64,000 bases of DNA. Source: Chelonobacter oris. GTDB lineage: Bacteria > Pseudomonadota > Gammaproteobacteria > Enterobacterales > Pasteurellaceae. The stretch spans positions 62,001 to 126,000 of the forward strand of contig NZ_JSUM01000001.1 in the NCBI RefSeq assembly GCF_000772535.1, in the 5' to 3' direction. Shown piece by piece: positions 8,347 through 16,514 of the stretch. Position numbers and translations under genes: made by a program. The notes under the pieces are model-generated. The model ran no database searches, had not been told where the DNA came from, and saw nothing but the letters and a program-made list of their open reading frames with translations. Position 1 is the first letter of the stretch. Each line of letters starts with the position of its first letter.

Positions 8347-9240
8347 CTACGCTTGTAGTTTGATCGGCTCATCAAACAGTTTCATCCCGCCCTTGACGCC
8401 GAAATCCAGCGTGGTGACGTTATAGGCTATGCTGATATTTTCTTGCTCGAAGCATTTTTTCAGCACAATAATTATGTCGCTTTTAGCACGTAAATAGTCG
8501 GTGTAGTCGCTAAAAGCAATCCAAAAACGCACTTGGAAATTATAGGTGGAGCTGCCGATATCGGTAAAATAAAAATCGGTTTGTGCTTTATCGACCACGA
8601 AATCAAAATCGTTGAAAATGGCCAATGTAACCGCTTTGACTTTGTCTAAATCATCGCCGTATGACACGCCGCTGCTGATAATCACCCGCTGTTTTCCCAA
8701 GGCGGAATAGTTGACGAACACACCGCTGTACACCAGTTGATTCGGGACATACGCCAGTTTTCCCTCTATCGTTTTCAAGGTGGTGGTGATCATGCCGATT
8801 TCCCGTACTTCGCCCAGATAGTCGTTGATTTTCACCCAATCTGCGATTTTAAACGGTTGTTGTGATTTAATCAGCAGCCCTGAAAAAGCATTCGATGCAA
8901 TGTCTTTAAAGGCAAATCCGGCGACAATGCCCATGATGCCCGCGCCGGCAAGTAAATGGGTGATCAGATTGGTTAAATTCAATAAATCCAGCACCAGAAT
9001 CACGCCGGCGAAACAGGTTAAACAATAAACCAGTGTCGACACGATTTTCACCATTTTCAGATTGCCGGGGAAAAGTTTTTGGCAGGCTTGCGATGTTGCA
9101 CGACGTAAAAACCATGCTAAAAAATAAAACAGTACGGTCAGTGCGACGGCTGAAATTATATTCGGCAATAAGCCGATAAAACGGGTTTGCCACGTTTCCA
9201 GTATTTGTGCCGCCAAAGAGAGCCCGTTGTCGTGTTGCAT
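8347..9240 (-). CDS. Small-conductance mechanosensitive channel, MscS family
   Basis: A 297-residue inner-membrane channel that opens under membrane tension to release solutes during osmotic downshock. Three N-terminal membrane segments are visible (about 25-45, 66-88 and 92-122); the third has the glycine/alanine-rich pore helix AGAGIMGIVAGFAFKD. The beta domain follows with PFKIADWVKI and the cytoplasmic alpha/beta domain fills the rest. Its length is close to the 286 residues of E. coli MscS. It is transcribed alone, convergent with the DUF4153 gene, behind its own upstream gap. Which paralogue it corresponds to cannot be judged. Confidence 0.93.
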   Translation of the reverse strand: MQHDNGLSLAAQILETWQTRFIGLLPNIISAVALTVLFYFLAWFLRRATSQACQKLFPGNLKMVKIVSTLVYCLTCFAGVILVLDLLNLTNLITHLLAGAGIMGIVAGFAFKDIASNAFSGLLIKSQQPFKIADWVKINDYLGEVREIGMITTTLKTIEGKLAYVPNQLVYSGVFVNYSALGKQRVIISSGVSYGDDLDKVKAVTLAIFNDFDFVVDKAQTDFYFTDIGSSTYNFQVRFWIAFSDYTDYLRAKSDIIIVLKKCFEQENISIAYNVTTLDFGVKGGMKLFDEPIKLQA

Positions 9241-9354
9241 AAAAATCCTCGTCAGTGTTAAGCGCTATATTAACGAAATCTAACAACTCTTACCGCCATT
9301 GGCAAGCCTGATGCTTCGGGATAAATTACGCTCTCTATTTTCAATCAAAGACAA

Positions 9355-9380
9355 CAATACGGCAGGGCGCCGCCGTATTG
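9355..9380 (-). terminator. Probable terminator of ndh
   Basis: CAATACGGC (9355-9363) and GCCGTATTG (9372-9380) form a perfect 9-bp stem with an 8-base GC loop, extended by GACAA/TTGTC beyond a small bulge. On the leftward strand the hairpin is followed by the T-rich TTGTTGTCTTTG. It lies 29 bases after the ndh stop codon. Confidence 0.7.
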
Positions 9381-9408
9381 AATTGTCGTCTCGGCGGTCA
9401 GCGCCGAA

Positions 9409-10743
9409 TCAATGCAATTTCATTGACGGGCGGATAAAGCGGTTGATTCTGCCGACCAGCATAATCAAACCCGTTTTAAAACAGCCGTGCAGCGCAACTT
9501 GGTGCATTCGGTAAAGCGACAGATACACAAAGCGGGCGATTCGGCCTTCTACGGTCATCGAGCCTTTCATCAAATTTCCCATCAGGCTGCCGACGGTACT
9601 GAAGCGCGACAGCGACACCAGCGAACCGTGATCATAGTAGGTAAAGGCTTTTAACGGTTTGTTGTTGAGCAATGCCAGAATGTTTTTGCCGCAGGTGGTG
9701 GCCATCTGGTGCGCCGCTTGGGCGCGCGGCGGCACGGCTTTGCCGTCTTTTTGCAGCAGTGATGCGCAGTCGCCGACGGCAAAAATGGCATCGTCCAGCG
9801 TGGTTTGCAGCGTCTCCTTCACCGCCAGCTGATTCAGGCGGTTCACTTCCAAGCCGTCGAACTGTCGGGTGACGTCGGAGGCGCGAATGCCTGCCGCCCA
9901 GACCATTAAATCGGCTTTAATGTTGTCGCCGTCTTTGGTCAATAAGCCGTTTTCAGTGGCTTCGGTGATCATCGTATTGGTGCGCACATCCACCCCCAGT
10001 TTTTGTAATTCGTAATGGGCGGCGGACGAAATACGTTCCGGCAATGCCGGTAAAATCTTAGCGCCGGCCTCGACCAGCGTGACTTTTAAACAGGAGTTGT
10101 CAATCTTGCCGTAACCGTAGGAAGAGAGATATTTGGCGGTGTTGTATAATTCCGCCGACAATTCCACGCCGGTTGCGCCGGCGCCGACAATGGCAATATT
10201 GACGTTGTTCGGATCCACCAGCGGCAGCTTCTGTTGCAGTTCGACCAGATCCGGCGAAGTGCGGTTTTCGGAAAATTTCAGAAACAGCCCCAGCATTTTT
10301 TTCTGGAAACGGTGCGCCTGCTCCGGGCTGTCAAGGAAAATACAGTGTTCCGCCACGCCTTTAGTATTGAAATCGTTCGATTTGCTGCCGATCGCCAACA
10401 CCAGAATATCATAAGGAATTTTGCGTTCGGACACGAGTAACGTGCCGTCGTCGTCGCTGATCGGGGCGAGCGTGACGTTACGGTTTTGGCGTGAAAGTGC
10501 GGTAATACTGCCTTGTTGAAAAGAAAATCCGTGATTTTTGGCGTGGGCGCGGTAACTCAGGGCGTCAACGCCGTCGTCCAACGAGCCGGTCGCCACTTCG
10601 TGCAGCAGCGGTTTCCATAAGTGGGTTTGATTGCGATCAATTAAAGTGACGCTGGCTTTCCGTTTGCGCCCCAGTTTGCGACCTAAAAAAGTGGCGAGTT
10701 CCAAACCGCCGGCGCCGCCACCGACAACAACTATTTTTTGCAT
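9409..10743 (-). CDS. ndh: NADH:quinone oxidoreductase, type II (NDH-2)
   Basis: A 444-residue single-subunit flavoenzyme that oxidises NADH and reduces quinone at the inner membrane without pumping protons. The FAD Rossmann motif GGGAGG lies at residues 8-13 and the NADH motif GAGATG at 187-192, with the NDH-2 sequences [15 protein letters not shown] and AVGDCASL. The C-terminal region has the amphipathic, positively charged character expected for membrane attachment. It is monocistronic: a hairpin follows it and a short palindrome sits 19 bases before its start codon. Length and motifs match the family. Confidence 0.96.
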   Translation of the reverse strand: MQKIVVVGGGAGGLELATFLGRKLGRKRKASVTLIDRNQTHLWKPLLHEVATGSLDDGVDALSYRAHAKNHGFSFQQGSITALSRQNRNVTLAPISDDDGTLLVSERKIPYDILVLAIGSKSNDFNTKGVAEHCIFLDSPEQAHRFQKKMLGLFLKFSENRTSPDLVELQQKLPLVDPNNVNIAIVGAGATGVELSAELYNTAKYLSSYGYGKIDNSCLKVTLVEAGAKILPALPERISSAAHYELQKLGVDVRTNTMITEATENGLLTKDGDNIKADLMVWAAGIRASDVTRQFDGLEVNRLNQLAVKETLQTTLDDAIFAVGDCASLLQKDGKAVPPRAQAAHQMATTCGKNILALLNNKPLKAFTYYDHGSLVSLSRFSTVGSLMGNLMKGSMTVEGRIARFVYLSLYRMHQVALHGCFKTGLIMLVGRINRFIRPSMKLH

Positions 10744-10761
10744 AAATAAACACCTGAAAAG

Positions 10762-10776
10762 TTAATCAATGATTAA
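10762..10776. promoter_or_regulatory. 15-bp palindrome in the ndh leader
   Basis: TTAATCA-A-TGATTAA is a perfect 7+1+7 inverted repeat ending 18 bases before the ndh start codon. It contains one FNR-like half (TTGAT on the complementary strand), but not a full FNR box. It may be an operator for aerobic/anaerobic control of ndh; the bound protein cannot be named. Confidence 0.4.
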
Positions 10777-10839
10777 GGGGATTTTGCGCTTGTGTTATAT
10801 TTTTTGCAATTAATTTAATGCTATTTTAGAAATTTGTGT

Positions 10840-10884
10840 CAAGTGCGGTTTCGATCCGATTGGTGAGGAGGCAAACCGCACTTG
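10840..10884 (-). terminator. USS inverted repeat after ridA
   Basis: CAAGTGCGGTTT (10840-10851) and AAACCGCACTTG (10873-10884) are perfect complements separated by 21 bases. It begins 11 bases beyond the ridA stop codon, in the position of a terminator for the argF-ridA transcript. Confidence 0.75.
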
Positions 10885-10895
10885 GAACGGCGATG

Positions 10896-11285
10896 CTATT
10901 TTCTGACCGCAATCGCTTCGATTTCCACGCCGACATCTTTCGGCAGACGTGCGACTTCAACGCAAGAGCGTGCCGGGAAGTTCGGGTGGTTGTTTTCCTT
11001 AAAGAAGGCTTCATATTCAGCGTTCAGGGTGGCGAATTCGTTCAAATCTTTCACAAAAACCGTGGTTTTGACAATGTCTTTCACCTGTAAGCCGGCCTGT
11101 TCGACAATCGCTTTTACGTTTTCCAGCGATTGTCGGGCTTGCGCCTGAATGCTTTGCGGTATTTCACCGTTGCCCGGATTGACCGGAATTTGTCCTGAGG
11201 TGAGCACCAGATTGCCCAAATCCACGGCTTGTACATAAGGGCCAATGGCGGCAGGGGCTTTTTCGGTATGAATCATTTTGGTCAT
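10896..11285 (-). CDS. ridA: RidA/YjgF enamine-imine deaminase
   Basis: A 129-residue RidA-family protein that hydrolyses reactive enamine/imine intermediates such as 2-aminoacrylate and so protects pyridoxal phosphate enzymes. The family sequences TEKAPAAIGPYVQAV, LVLTSGQIPV, and RSCVEVARLPKD with the active-site arginine are all present. Start ATG 11285 has AAGGA four bases upstream. It lies 41 bases after argF on the same strand, which suggests an argF-ridA operon. A USS dyad downstream probably ends the transcript. Length matches the Haemophilus protein. Confidence 0.97.
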   Translation of the reverse strand: MTKMIHTEKAPAAIGPYVQAVDLGNLVLTSGQIPVNPGNGEIPQSIQAQARQSLENVKAIVEQAGLQVKDIVKTTVFVKDLNEFATLNAEYEAFFKENNHPNFPARSCVEVARLPKDVGVEIEAIAVRK

Positions 11286-11326
11286 AGTGTCCTTCTTAAT
11301 GTTGACGTTGTGAATGAAAAGTGCGG

Positions 11327-12331
11327 TCAGTCGCCTAACGTTGCGACCATCACCGCTTTAATCGTGTGCATACGGTTTTCGGCTTCATCAAATACGATAG
11401 AGGCCTCCGATTCGAACACCTCATCGCTGACTTCCAGCCCGTTCATGCCGTATTTTGCCAGCATTTCCTTGCCGACAGTGGTTTGATCATCGTGGAACGC
11501 CGGCAGGCAATGCAAAAATTTGACATTCGGATTGCCGGTTAATGCCAATAGCCGACGATTCACCTGATATGGCTTCATCAAACGAATGCGTGCTTCCCAA
11601 GCCTCGGCAGGTTCTCCCATCGACACCCAGACATCGGTATACAGAAAGTCGACGCCTTGTACGCCCTCGTCGATGTTTTCGGTGCAGGTGATGCGGGCGC
11701 CGGTTTTGGCGGCGATTTCCGCCACTTCGTCCAATAACGCTTGCGACGGCCAGAACTGTTTCGGCGCTACAAGGCGTAAATCCAGCCCCATTAACGCCGC
11801 ACCTTCGACAAACGAGTTGCCCATATTATTACGCGCATCACCCAAATAGGCCAGTTTCATTTGATTCAGTCGTTTGCCGTTGCCGTGTTCCAGCATGGTA
11901 AGGAAATCAGCCAGAATCTGGGTCGGGTGGAATTCGTCGGTCAGTCCGTTCCACACCGGCACGCCGGAATGATCCGCCAGCGTTTGCACTAATTCCTGCC
12001 CGTAGCCGCGATATTGAATGCCGTCATACATTCTGCCCAACACGCGTGCGGTATCTTTCATTGATTCTTTATGTCCGATTTGCGAACCGCTCGGGCCGAT
12101 ATACGACACATTAGCGCCTTGATCAAAAGCCGCCGCTTCAAACGCACAGCGGGTGCGGGTCGAGGTTTTTTCAAAAATCAGCGCAATGTTTTTGCCGCGT
12201 AGGCGGGGCTGTTCGGTGCCGCTGTATTTGGCACGTTTCAAATCGGCGGATAAATCCAATAAAAACTGAATTTCATTCGGACTAAAATCCATTAAGCGCA
12301 AAAAATGGCGATGACGTAAATTGAGCGGCAT
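11327..12331 (-). CDS. argF: Ornithine carbamoyltransferase
   Basis: A 334-residue carbamoyltransferase that makes citrulline from ornithine and carbamoyl phosphate, or runs in reverse in the arginine deiminase pathway. The carbamoyl phosphate loop STRTR is at residues 57-61; DVWVSMGE (the ornithine-binding SMG loop) and [10 protein letters not shown] with the catalytic cysteine follow. The frame is open upstream to 12448, but ATG 12331 gives the family N-terminus [11 protein letters not shown] and the exact length of E. coli ArgF. The stop codon overlaps a USS. No arcA or arcC is adjacent, so a catabolic arcB role cannot be separated from an anabolic one. Confidence 0.95.
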   Translation of the reverse strand: MPLNLRHRHFLRLMDFSPNEIQFLLDLSADLKRAKYSGTEQPRLRGKNIALIFEKTSTRTRCAFEAAAFDQGANVSYIGPSGSQIGHKESMKDTARVLGRMYDGIQYRGYGQELVQTLADHSGVPVWNGLTDEFHPTQILADFLTMLEHGNGKRLNQMKLAYLGDARNNMGNSFVEGAALMGLDLRLVAPKQFWPSQALLDEVAEIAAKTGARITCTENIDEGVQGVDFLYTDVWVSMGEPAEAWEARIRLMKPYQVNRRLLALTGNPNVKFLHCLPAFHDDQTTVGKEMLAKYGMNGLEVSDEVFESEASIVFDEAENRMHTIKAVMVATLGD

Positions 12332-12488
12332 AGTTGACCTCTTGTTTGGCGGATTGAGATAAAAATTCGGGTTTTTTGATTCTACCTGAATTATGGCGAA
12401 AGTGCAGTCTTGGCGGTGAAAAAAGTAAAACGGACAAAAAACAGACAAAATATCCGATGAAATGTGATGTGGATCGACTTTTAATAAA

Positions 12489-12507
12489 GATGATAATAAT
12501 TCTCTTT
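12489..12507 (+). promoter_or_regulatory. Fur box upstream of fbpA
   Basis: GATGATAATAATTCTCTTT fits the Fur pattern of repeated NATWAT hexamers (GAT-GAT, AAT-AAT) and lies 22 bases upstream of a TATACT -10 hexamer at 12529-12534. Its position before an iron-transport operon supports iron-dependent repression. Confidence 0.72.
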
Positions 12508-12578
12508 TAATGTGTGACTGCTTTCCTCTATACTGTCGCCGGACATTAACCCGATAAAACGTTATGGAGAAAATAATA

Positions 12579-13592
12579 ATGAAAAAAAGTCATGTCGCAC
12601 TGGCAGTGGGTTTGGTTGCCGCAACAGCAGGCTCGGCCTTGGCGGCGGAAGTCAACGTCTATTCTTATCGTCAACCGTATTTGATCGAACCTATTTTGCA
12701 AAATTTTGAAAAAGACACCGGTATTAAAGTCAATCTGATTTTTGATGATAAAGGGCTGGTTGAGCGGATTAAACGTGAAGGCGAACTCAGTCCGGCGGAC
12801 GTGGTGCTGACCGTTGACATCAAGCGGGTGATGGATGTGGTGAAAGCGGGATTGTCCCAGCCGATTCACAGCCACACGCTGGAAGAGAATATTCCGGCGC
12901 AATACCGTGATTCCCAAGATCAGTGGTTTGCCTTGACCACCCGTGCCCGAGTGATTTACAGCTCGAAAGATCGTGTCGGTAAACTGCCTGCCGATTTCAC
13001 CTATTACGATCTTGCCAAGCCGGAATATAAAGGCAAAGTGTGTGTGCGTTCCGGTAAAAATGCCTATAACGTGTCGTTGATTGCATCGATGATCGAACAT
13101 GACGGCGAAGCTAAAGCCAAAGCGTGGTTGGAAGGGCTGAAAGCCAATTTGGCGCAAAAACCGCAAGGCGGCGATCGTGATCAAGTGAAAGCGATTAAAG
13201 AAGGCGTTTGTGATTATGCCATCGGCAACAGCTACTACTACGGCAAAATGCTTGATGACGACAAACAGCGCAGCTGGGCGGAATCCGCCTATATCAACTT
13301 CCCGAATCAGCAAAGCGACGGCACACACGTCAATATCAGCGGGGTTGTCGTTGCCAAATATGCACCTAACAAAGACAATGCGGTGAAATTGGTAGAATAT
13401 CTGAGCGGCGATGCGGCACAAAAACTGTATGCCGAGCTGAACCATGAGTATCCGGTAAAAGCGGGCGTTCCTTATTCGGCGCTGGTGGAATCGTGGGGTA
13501 CTTACAAAGCCGATGATTTGCCGCTGGAAAAAGTGGCGGACAACTATGATAAAGCGTTAAAATTGGTTGATGAAGTAAAATTTGATCTGTAA
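12579..13592 (+). CDS. fbpA: Periplasmic ferric iron-binding protein
   Basis: A 337-residue precursor of the transferrin-like bacterial ferric-binding protein (FbpA/HitA) that carries naked Fe3+ across the periplasm to FbpBC. A signal peptide of about 22 residues ends in SALA before [13 protein letters not shown]. The paired iron-ligand tyrosines lie in GNSYYYGKM. An upstream ATG at 12564 is rejected as start because it overlaps the Shine-Dalgarno GGAGA that serves 12579. A Fur box precedes the gene. A hairpin between it and fbpB probably raises the binding protein above the membrane subunits. It corresponds to H. influenzae hitA. Confidence 0.97.
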   Translation: MKKSHVALAVGLVAATAGSALAAEVNVYSYRQPYLIEPILQNFEKDTGIKVNLIFDDKGLVERIKREGELSPADVVLTVDIKRVMDVVKAGLSQPIHSHTLEENIPAQYRDSQDQWFALTTRARVIYSSKDRVGKLPADFTYYDLAKPEYKGKVCVRSGKNAYNVSLIASMIEHDGEAKAKAWLEGLKANLAQKPQGGDRDQVKAIKEGVCDYAIGNSYYYGKMLDDDKQRSWAESAYINFPNQQSDGTHVNISGVVVAKYAPNKDNAVKLVEYLSGDAAQKLYAELNHEYPVKAGVPYSALVESWGTYKADDLPLEKVADNYDKALKLVDEVKFDL

Positions 13593-13609
13593 TTTTCATG
13601 CTAATCGGC

Positions 13610-13633
13610 AAGAGCGGTTGATAACCGCTCTTT
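13610..13633 (+). terminator. Partial terminator/attenuator between fbpA and fbpB
   Basis: AAGAGCGGTT (13610-13619), a 3-base loop and AACCGCTCTT (13623-13632) form a perfect 10-bp stem followed by TTGTCGTTT. Its halves are one base away from the USS. Because the fbpB gene follows 24 bases later on the same strand, it is more likely an attenuator than a full stop. Confidence 0.78.
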
Positions 13634-13656
13634 GTCGTTTCTGATAAATCGAAAAA

Positions 13657-15324
13657 ATGAAAAATATTCGGCAAATAAGTTGGTTTTTAGCGGCGTTGAT
13701 GATCCTCGCCTTTTTTCTGTTACCGATTGCAGCGATTCTCTATCAGGCCGTGTCGGCGGACAGCGACAGCGTATCACATTTGTGGCATACGGTGCTGTTC
13801 GATTATTTAAAAAATACCCTGTTGCTGATTGTCGGCACGGTGTTGTGCAGCCTGTTGTTTGCGTTGCCGTGCAGTTGGATTGTCTCTACTTTTCGTTTTC
13901 GCGGGCAGGCGACATTGCAGTGGGTGCTTTGTCTGCCGTTGGCCATGCCGCCGTATCTGGTCGCCTATCTGTATACCGATCTGCTGGATTATGCCGGGCC
14001 GGTGCAGGGCTTCTTGCGCCGGCTGTTCGATTGGAGCAGTTCGCAAGATTACTGGTTTCCGCCAATCCGCACTTTGGGCGGCGCCTGTGTGGTCTTGGCA
14101 CTGGTACTGTATCCTTATATTTTTTTGCTGACCCGTATCGCACTGATGGAGCAATCGGAGAATCTAAATCACAGCGCCAAAATTCTGGGCGTCAACGGTT
14201 GGCAATTGATTAAAAAAGTCACCTTGCCGCTTGCCCGTCCGGCAATGGCTATCGGTACCGCACTGGTGGCGATGGAAACGCTGGGAGATTTCGGCACGGT
14301 CTCCTATTTTGCCGTGCCGACCTTGACCACCGCAGTTTATGATACTTGGCTCGGCTTGAATGATTTGGGCACGGCGGCGCGCATTTCATTACTAATGCTG
14401 TTGCTGATTTTCCTGCTGTTGACTCTTGAACGTTACAGCCGTCGCAAACAGAGACTTTATCAACGCGGTTATGAGCGCACGCAGCCGCAGCGTGAACTGT
14501 ACGGTTGGAAATTATGGCTGGCACAGCTTTATTGCTGGGGCTTGGCAGGATTTGCATTTTTTATTCCGCTGGGCAAATTAATGTACTGGGCGTATGACTA
14601 TTTCGAACAGGCATGGAACGACCGATTTTGGCTATACGCCTATAACAGCCTGCGGGTTTCGATCAGTGCGGCGCTGATCAGCGTGGTGCTGGCGCTGTTT
14701 TTGCTGTTCTTTCGTCGTTTGAGCGGGCAACGCAAAGATGCGGCGTACTTTTTGGCACACTACGGTTTGCCTTTTTCCTCTTTGGGATATGCGGTGCCGG
14801 GCACGGTGCTGGCCATCGGTTTGATGATTCCGCTGATTTCGGCTGATCATTTGCTGAACAACGCCTTAAAAAGTTTGAATTTGCCGTTGGTCGGGCTGTT
14901 TTTCAGCGGTTCAATGTTTGCACTGATTGCGGCTTATATCATTCGTTTTTCCGCCATGAGCCTCGGCAGTATCGACACTTCATTGAGTAAAATCGCCCCC
15001 TCGCTGGATATGGCGTCGCGAACCTTGGGTTACAACGGTATCAAAATGTTGTTCAGCGTCCATTTTCCGCTGTTGAGCAAAGGCATGTTGACCGCACTTT
15101 TACTGGTTTTTCTGGAAAGTATGAAGGAACTGAATGCTTCTTTGCTGTTGCGGCCGTTTAATTTTGATACGCTGGCAACCCATGTATTTACCCTGACCTC
15201 GGACGAACAACTGGAACAAGCCTCGCTGTCGGCGGTTTTTCTGGTATTGGTCGGTCTGTTGCCGGTGATTTTTCTGACCCGTTCCCTGTTATCCTCCAAG
15301 AAAAAAGAGAGCCTATCTCGATGA
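13657..15324 (+). CDS. fbpB: Ferric iron ABC transporter permease
   Basis: A 555-residue inner-membrane permease of the FbpB/HitB type, in which two permease domains are fused in one chain. Each half has about six membrane segments and an EAA coupling loop: AKILGVNGWQLIKKVTLPLA in the first half and ASRTLGYNGIKMLFSVHFPL in the second. It receives Fe3+ from FbpA and is driven by FbpC. The start ATG has only a weak A-rich upstream region. The stop codon overlaps the start of fbpC (ATGA), which indicates translational coupling. Confidence 0.95.
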   Translation: MKNIRQISWFLAALMILAFFLLPIAAILYQAVSADSDSVSHLWHTVLFDYLKNTLLLIVGTVLCSLLFALPCSWIVSTFRFRGQATLQWVLCLPLAMPPYLVAYLYTDLLDYAGPVQGFLRRLFDWSSSQDYWFPPIRTLGGACVVLALVLYPYIFLLTRIALMEQSENLNHSAKILGVNGWQLIKKVTLPLARPAMAIGTALVAMETLGDFGTVSYFAVPTLTTAVYDTWLGLNDLGTAARISLLMLLLIFLLLTLERYSRRKQRLYQRGYERTQPQRELYGWKLWLAQLYCWGLAGFAFFIPLGKLMYWAYDYFEQAWNDRFWLYAYNSLRVSISAALISVVLALFLLFFRRLSGQRKDAAYFLAHYGLPFSSLGYAVPGTVLAIGLMIPLISADHLLNNALKSLNLPLVGLFFSGSMFALIAAYIIRFSAMSLGSIDTSLSKIAPSLDMASRTLGYNGIKMLFSVHFPLLSKGMLTALLLVFLESMKELNASLLLRPFNFDTLATHVFTLTSDEQLEQASLSAVFLVLVGLLPVIFLTRSLLSSKKKESLSR

Positions 15325-16355
15325 AGTCATTACATATCGAAAATTTGAGCGTTTGCTACGAAAAACAGCCGGTTTTACAGCATCTGGCGTTGGAACTGCA
15401 CGATGATGAGATTGTCTGCCTGCTCGGTGCCAGCGGTTGCGGCAAAACCACGTTGTTGAAAGCGATTGCCGGGCTGATTGTGCCGACACAGGGCAAAATG
15501 TTGCTTAATCAACGTGATTTGGCAACGATTGCGGTGGAAAAGCGCAAAATCGGCATGATTTTTCAAGATTACGCCCTGTTTCCACACTTGACCGTAGCGG
15601 AAAATATTGCGTTCGGTCTGGCTGACCACAGCGCACGGCAAAAAGACGGGATTGTAGCCGAAATGGCGAAGTTGGTGAAACTAAGCGCATTTTTGCAACG
15701 TTATCCGCATGAGCTTTCCGGCGGACAGCAACAACGGGTTGCGATTGCCCGCTCTTTGGCATGTAAGCCGGAACTGTTGCTGTTGGACGAGCCGTTTTCC
15801 AATATTGACAGCCAAGTGCGGTATCAATTGATTGACGAAATCAAAGCCATTCTGAAAAAACAGAAAGTGGCGGCTATTTTTGTCACCCACAGCAAGGAAG
15901 AGGCGTTTGTCTTTGCCGATAAAATCGCTTTGATGGAACAGGGCGGAATCGTCCAATTTGACCGGCCCGAGCGGCTTTATCAATATCCGCAAAGCCGTTT
16001 TGCCGCCGATTTCCTCGGCAGCAGTAATTATCTGCCGTGCCGCTTACAAGATGCGCACACCTTGGTTTCCGTTTTGGGAACGTTCCACAGCCCGATACCG
16101 CTGACACTGGCGAACGGCGGTGCAATCGAACCGGAAAAACCGCTCTTTTGTCTGATTCGGCCGCAGCAATTGCAGCTGGCGCAAAACGCACAGGCAAACG
16201 GCACGGTGTCGGGCAGACGTTTTCTGGGGCATACCTTTGAATATCAGCTGCAAATCGGTGACGAGCGGCTACTGGTTCACAGCCGTCGTGCGTTTGCCCT
16301 TGAGGAGCAAGTCCATGTATCGTGTCGTGAGCTGACATTCTGTCTGTTTCACTGA
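15321..16355 (+). CDS. fbpC: Ferric iron ABC transporter ATP-binding protein
   Basis: A 344-residue ATPase that powers FbpB. Walker A GASGCGKT is at residues 36-43, the signature LSGGQQQR at 132-139, Walker B LLLLDE at 152-157, and the switch histidine lies in FVTHSKEEA. A C-terminal regulatory extension of about 110 residues is TOBE-like, as in other FbpC proteins. It overlaps fbpB by four bases and is the last gene of the operon. No clear hairpin terminator was found in the 159 bases before cyaA. Confidence 0.95.
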   Translation: MKSLHIENLSVCYEKQPVLQHLALELHDDEIVCLLGASGCGKTTLLKAIAGLIVPTQGKMLLNQRDLATIAVEKRKIGMIFQDYALFPHLTVAENIAFGLADHSARQKDGIVAEMAKLVKLSAFLQRYPHELSGGQQQRVAIARSLACKPELLLLDEPFSNIDSQVRYQLIDEIKAILKKQKVAAIFVTHSKEEAFVFADKIALMEQGGIVQFDRPERLYQYPQSRFAADFLGSSNYLPCRLQDAHTLVSVLGTFHSPIPLTLANGGAIEPEKPLFCLIRPQQLQLAQNAQANGTVSGRRFLGHTFEYQLQIGDERLLVHSRRAFALEEQVHVSCRELTFCLFH

Positions 16356-16463
16356 AATCAGGCGGTTTAGCCATCATGACAATTAATTAGTTTACTAAAA
16401 AAATTTAGCAGATCTTTACCTGACCGGTGTTAAGTGTTAGGCTTGGCGCTGACCCTTTTCTAG

Positions 16464-16479
16464 TGTGATGTTGATCACA
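16464..16479 (+). promoter_or_regulatory. Perfect CRP site upstream of cyaA
   Basis: TGTGATGTTGATCACA matches the core CRP consensus TGTGA-N6-TCACA at all ten positions. It ends 35 bases before the cyaA start codon, so it probably overlaps or lies just beside the cyaA promoter. In E. coli a CRP site at the cyaA promoter mediates feedback repression by cAMP-CRP; the same role is inferred here. Confidence 0.85.
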
Positions 16480-16514
16480 AATACTAAATGTTTTGATTGT
16501 TGTGAGATGTTTTT

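Noticed and set aside
10755-10790. FNR box before ndh
   Set aside because: Only one half-site (TTGAT) is present; the other half does not fit ATCAA.
12332-12448. N-terminal extension of ornithine carbamoyltransferase
   Set aside because: The added 39 residues would run into the control region shared with fbpA, and the internal ATG gives the exact family length.
12564-12578. fbpA start at the first ATG
   Set aside because: The GGAGA that would serve as ribosome binding site lies just after that ATG, at the right distance for the second.
12546-13445. Long open frame (about 299 codons) on the minus strand opposite fbpA
   Set aside because: It is wholly antisense to fbpA, which has a signal peptide, family motifs and a proper ribosome binding site. 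The frame shows no recognisable domain.
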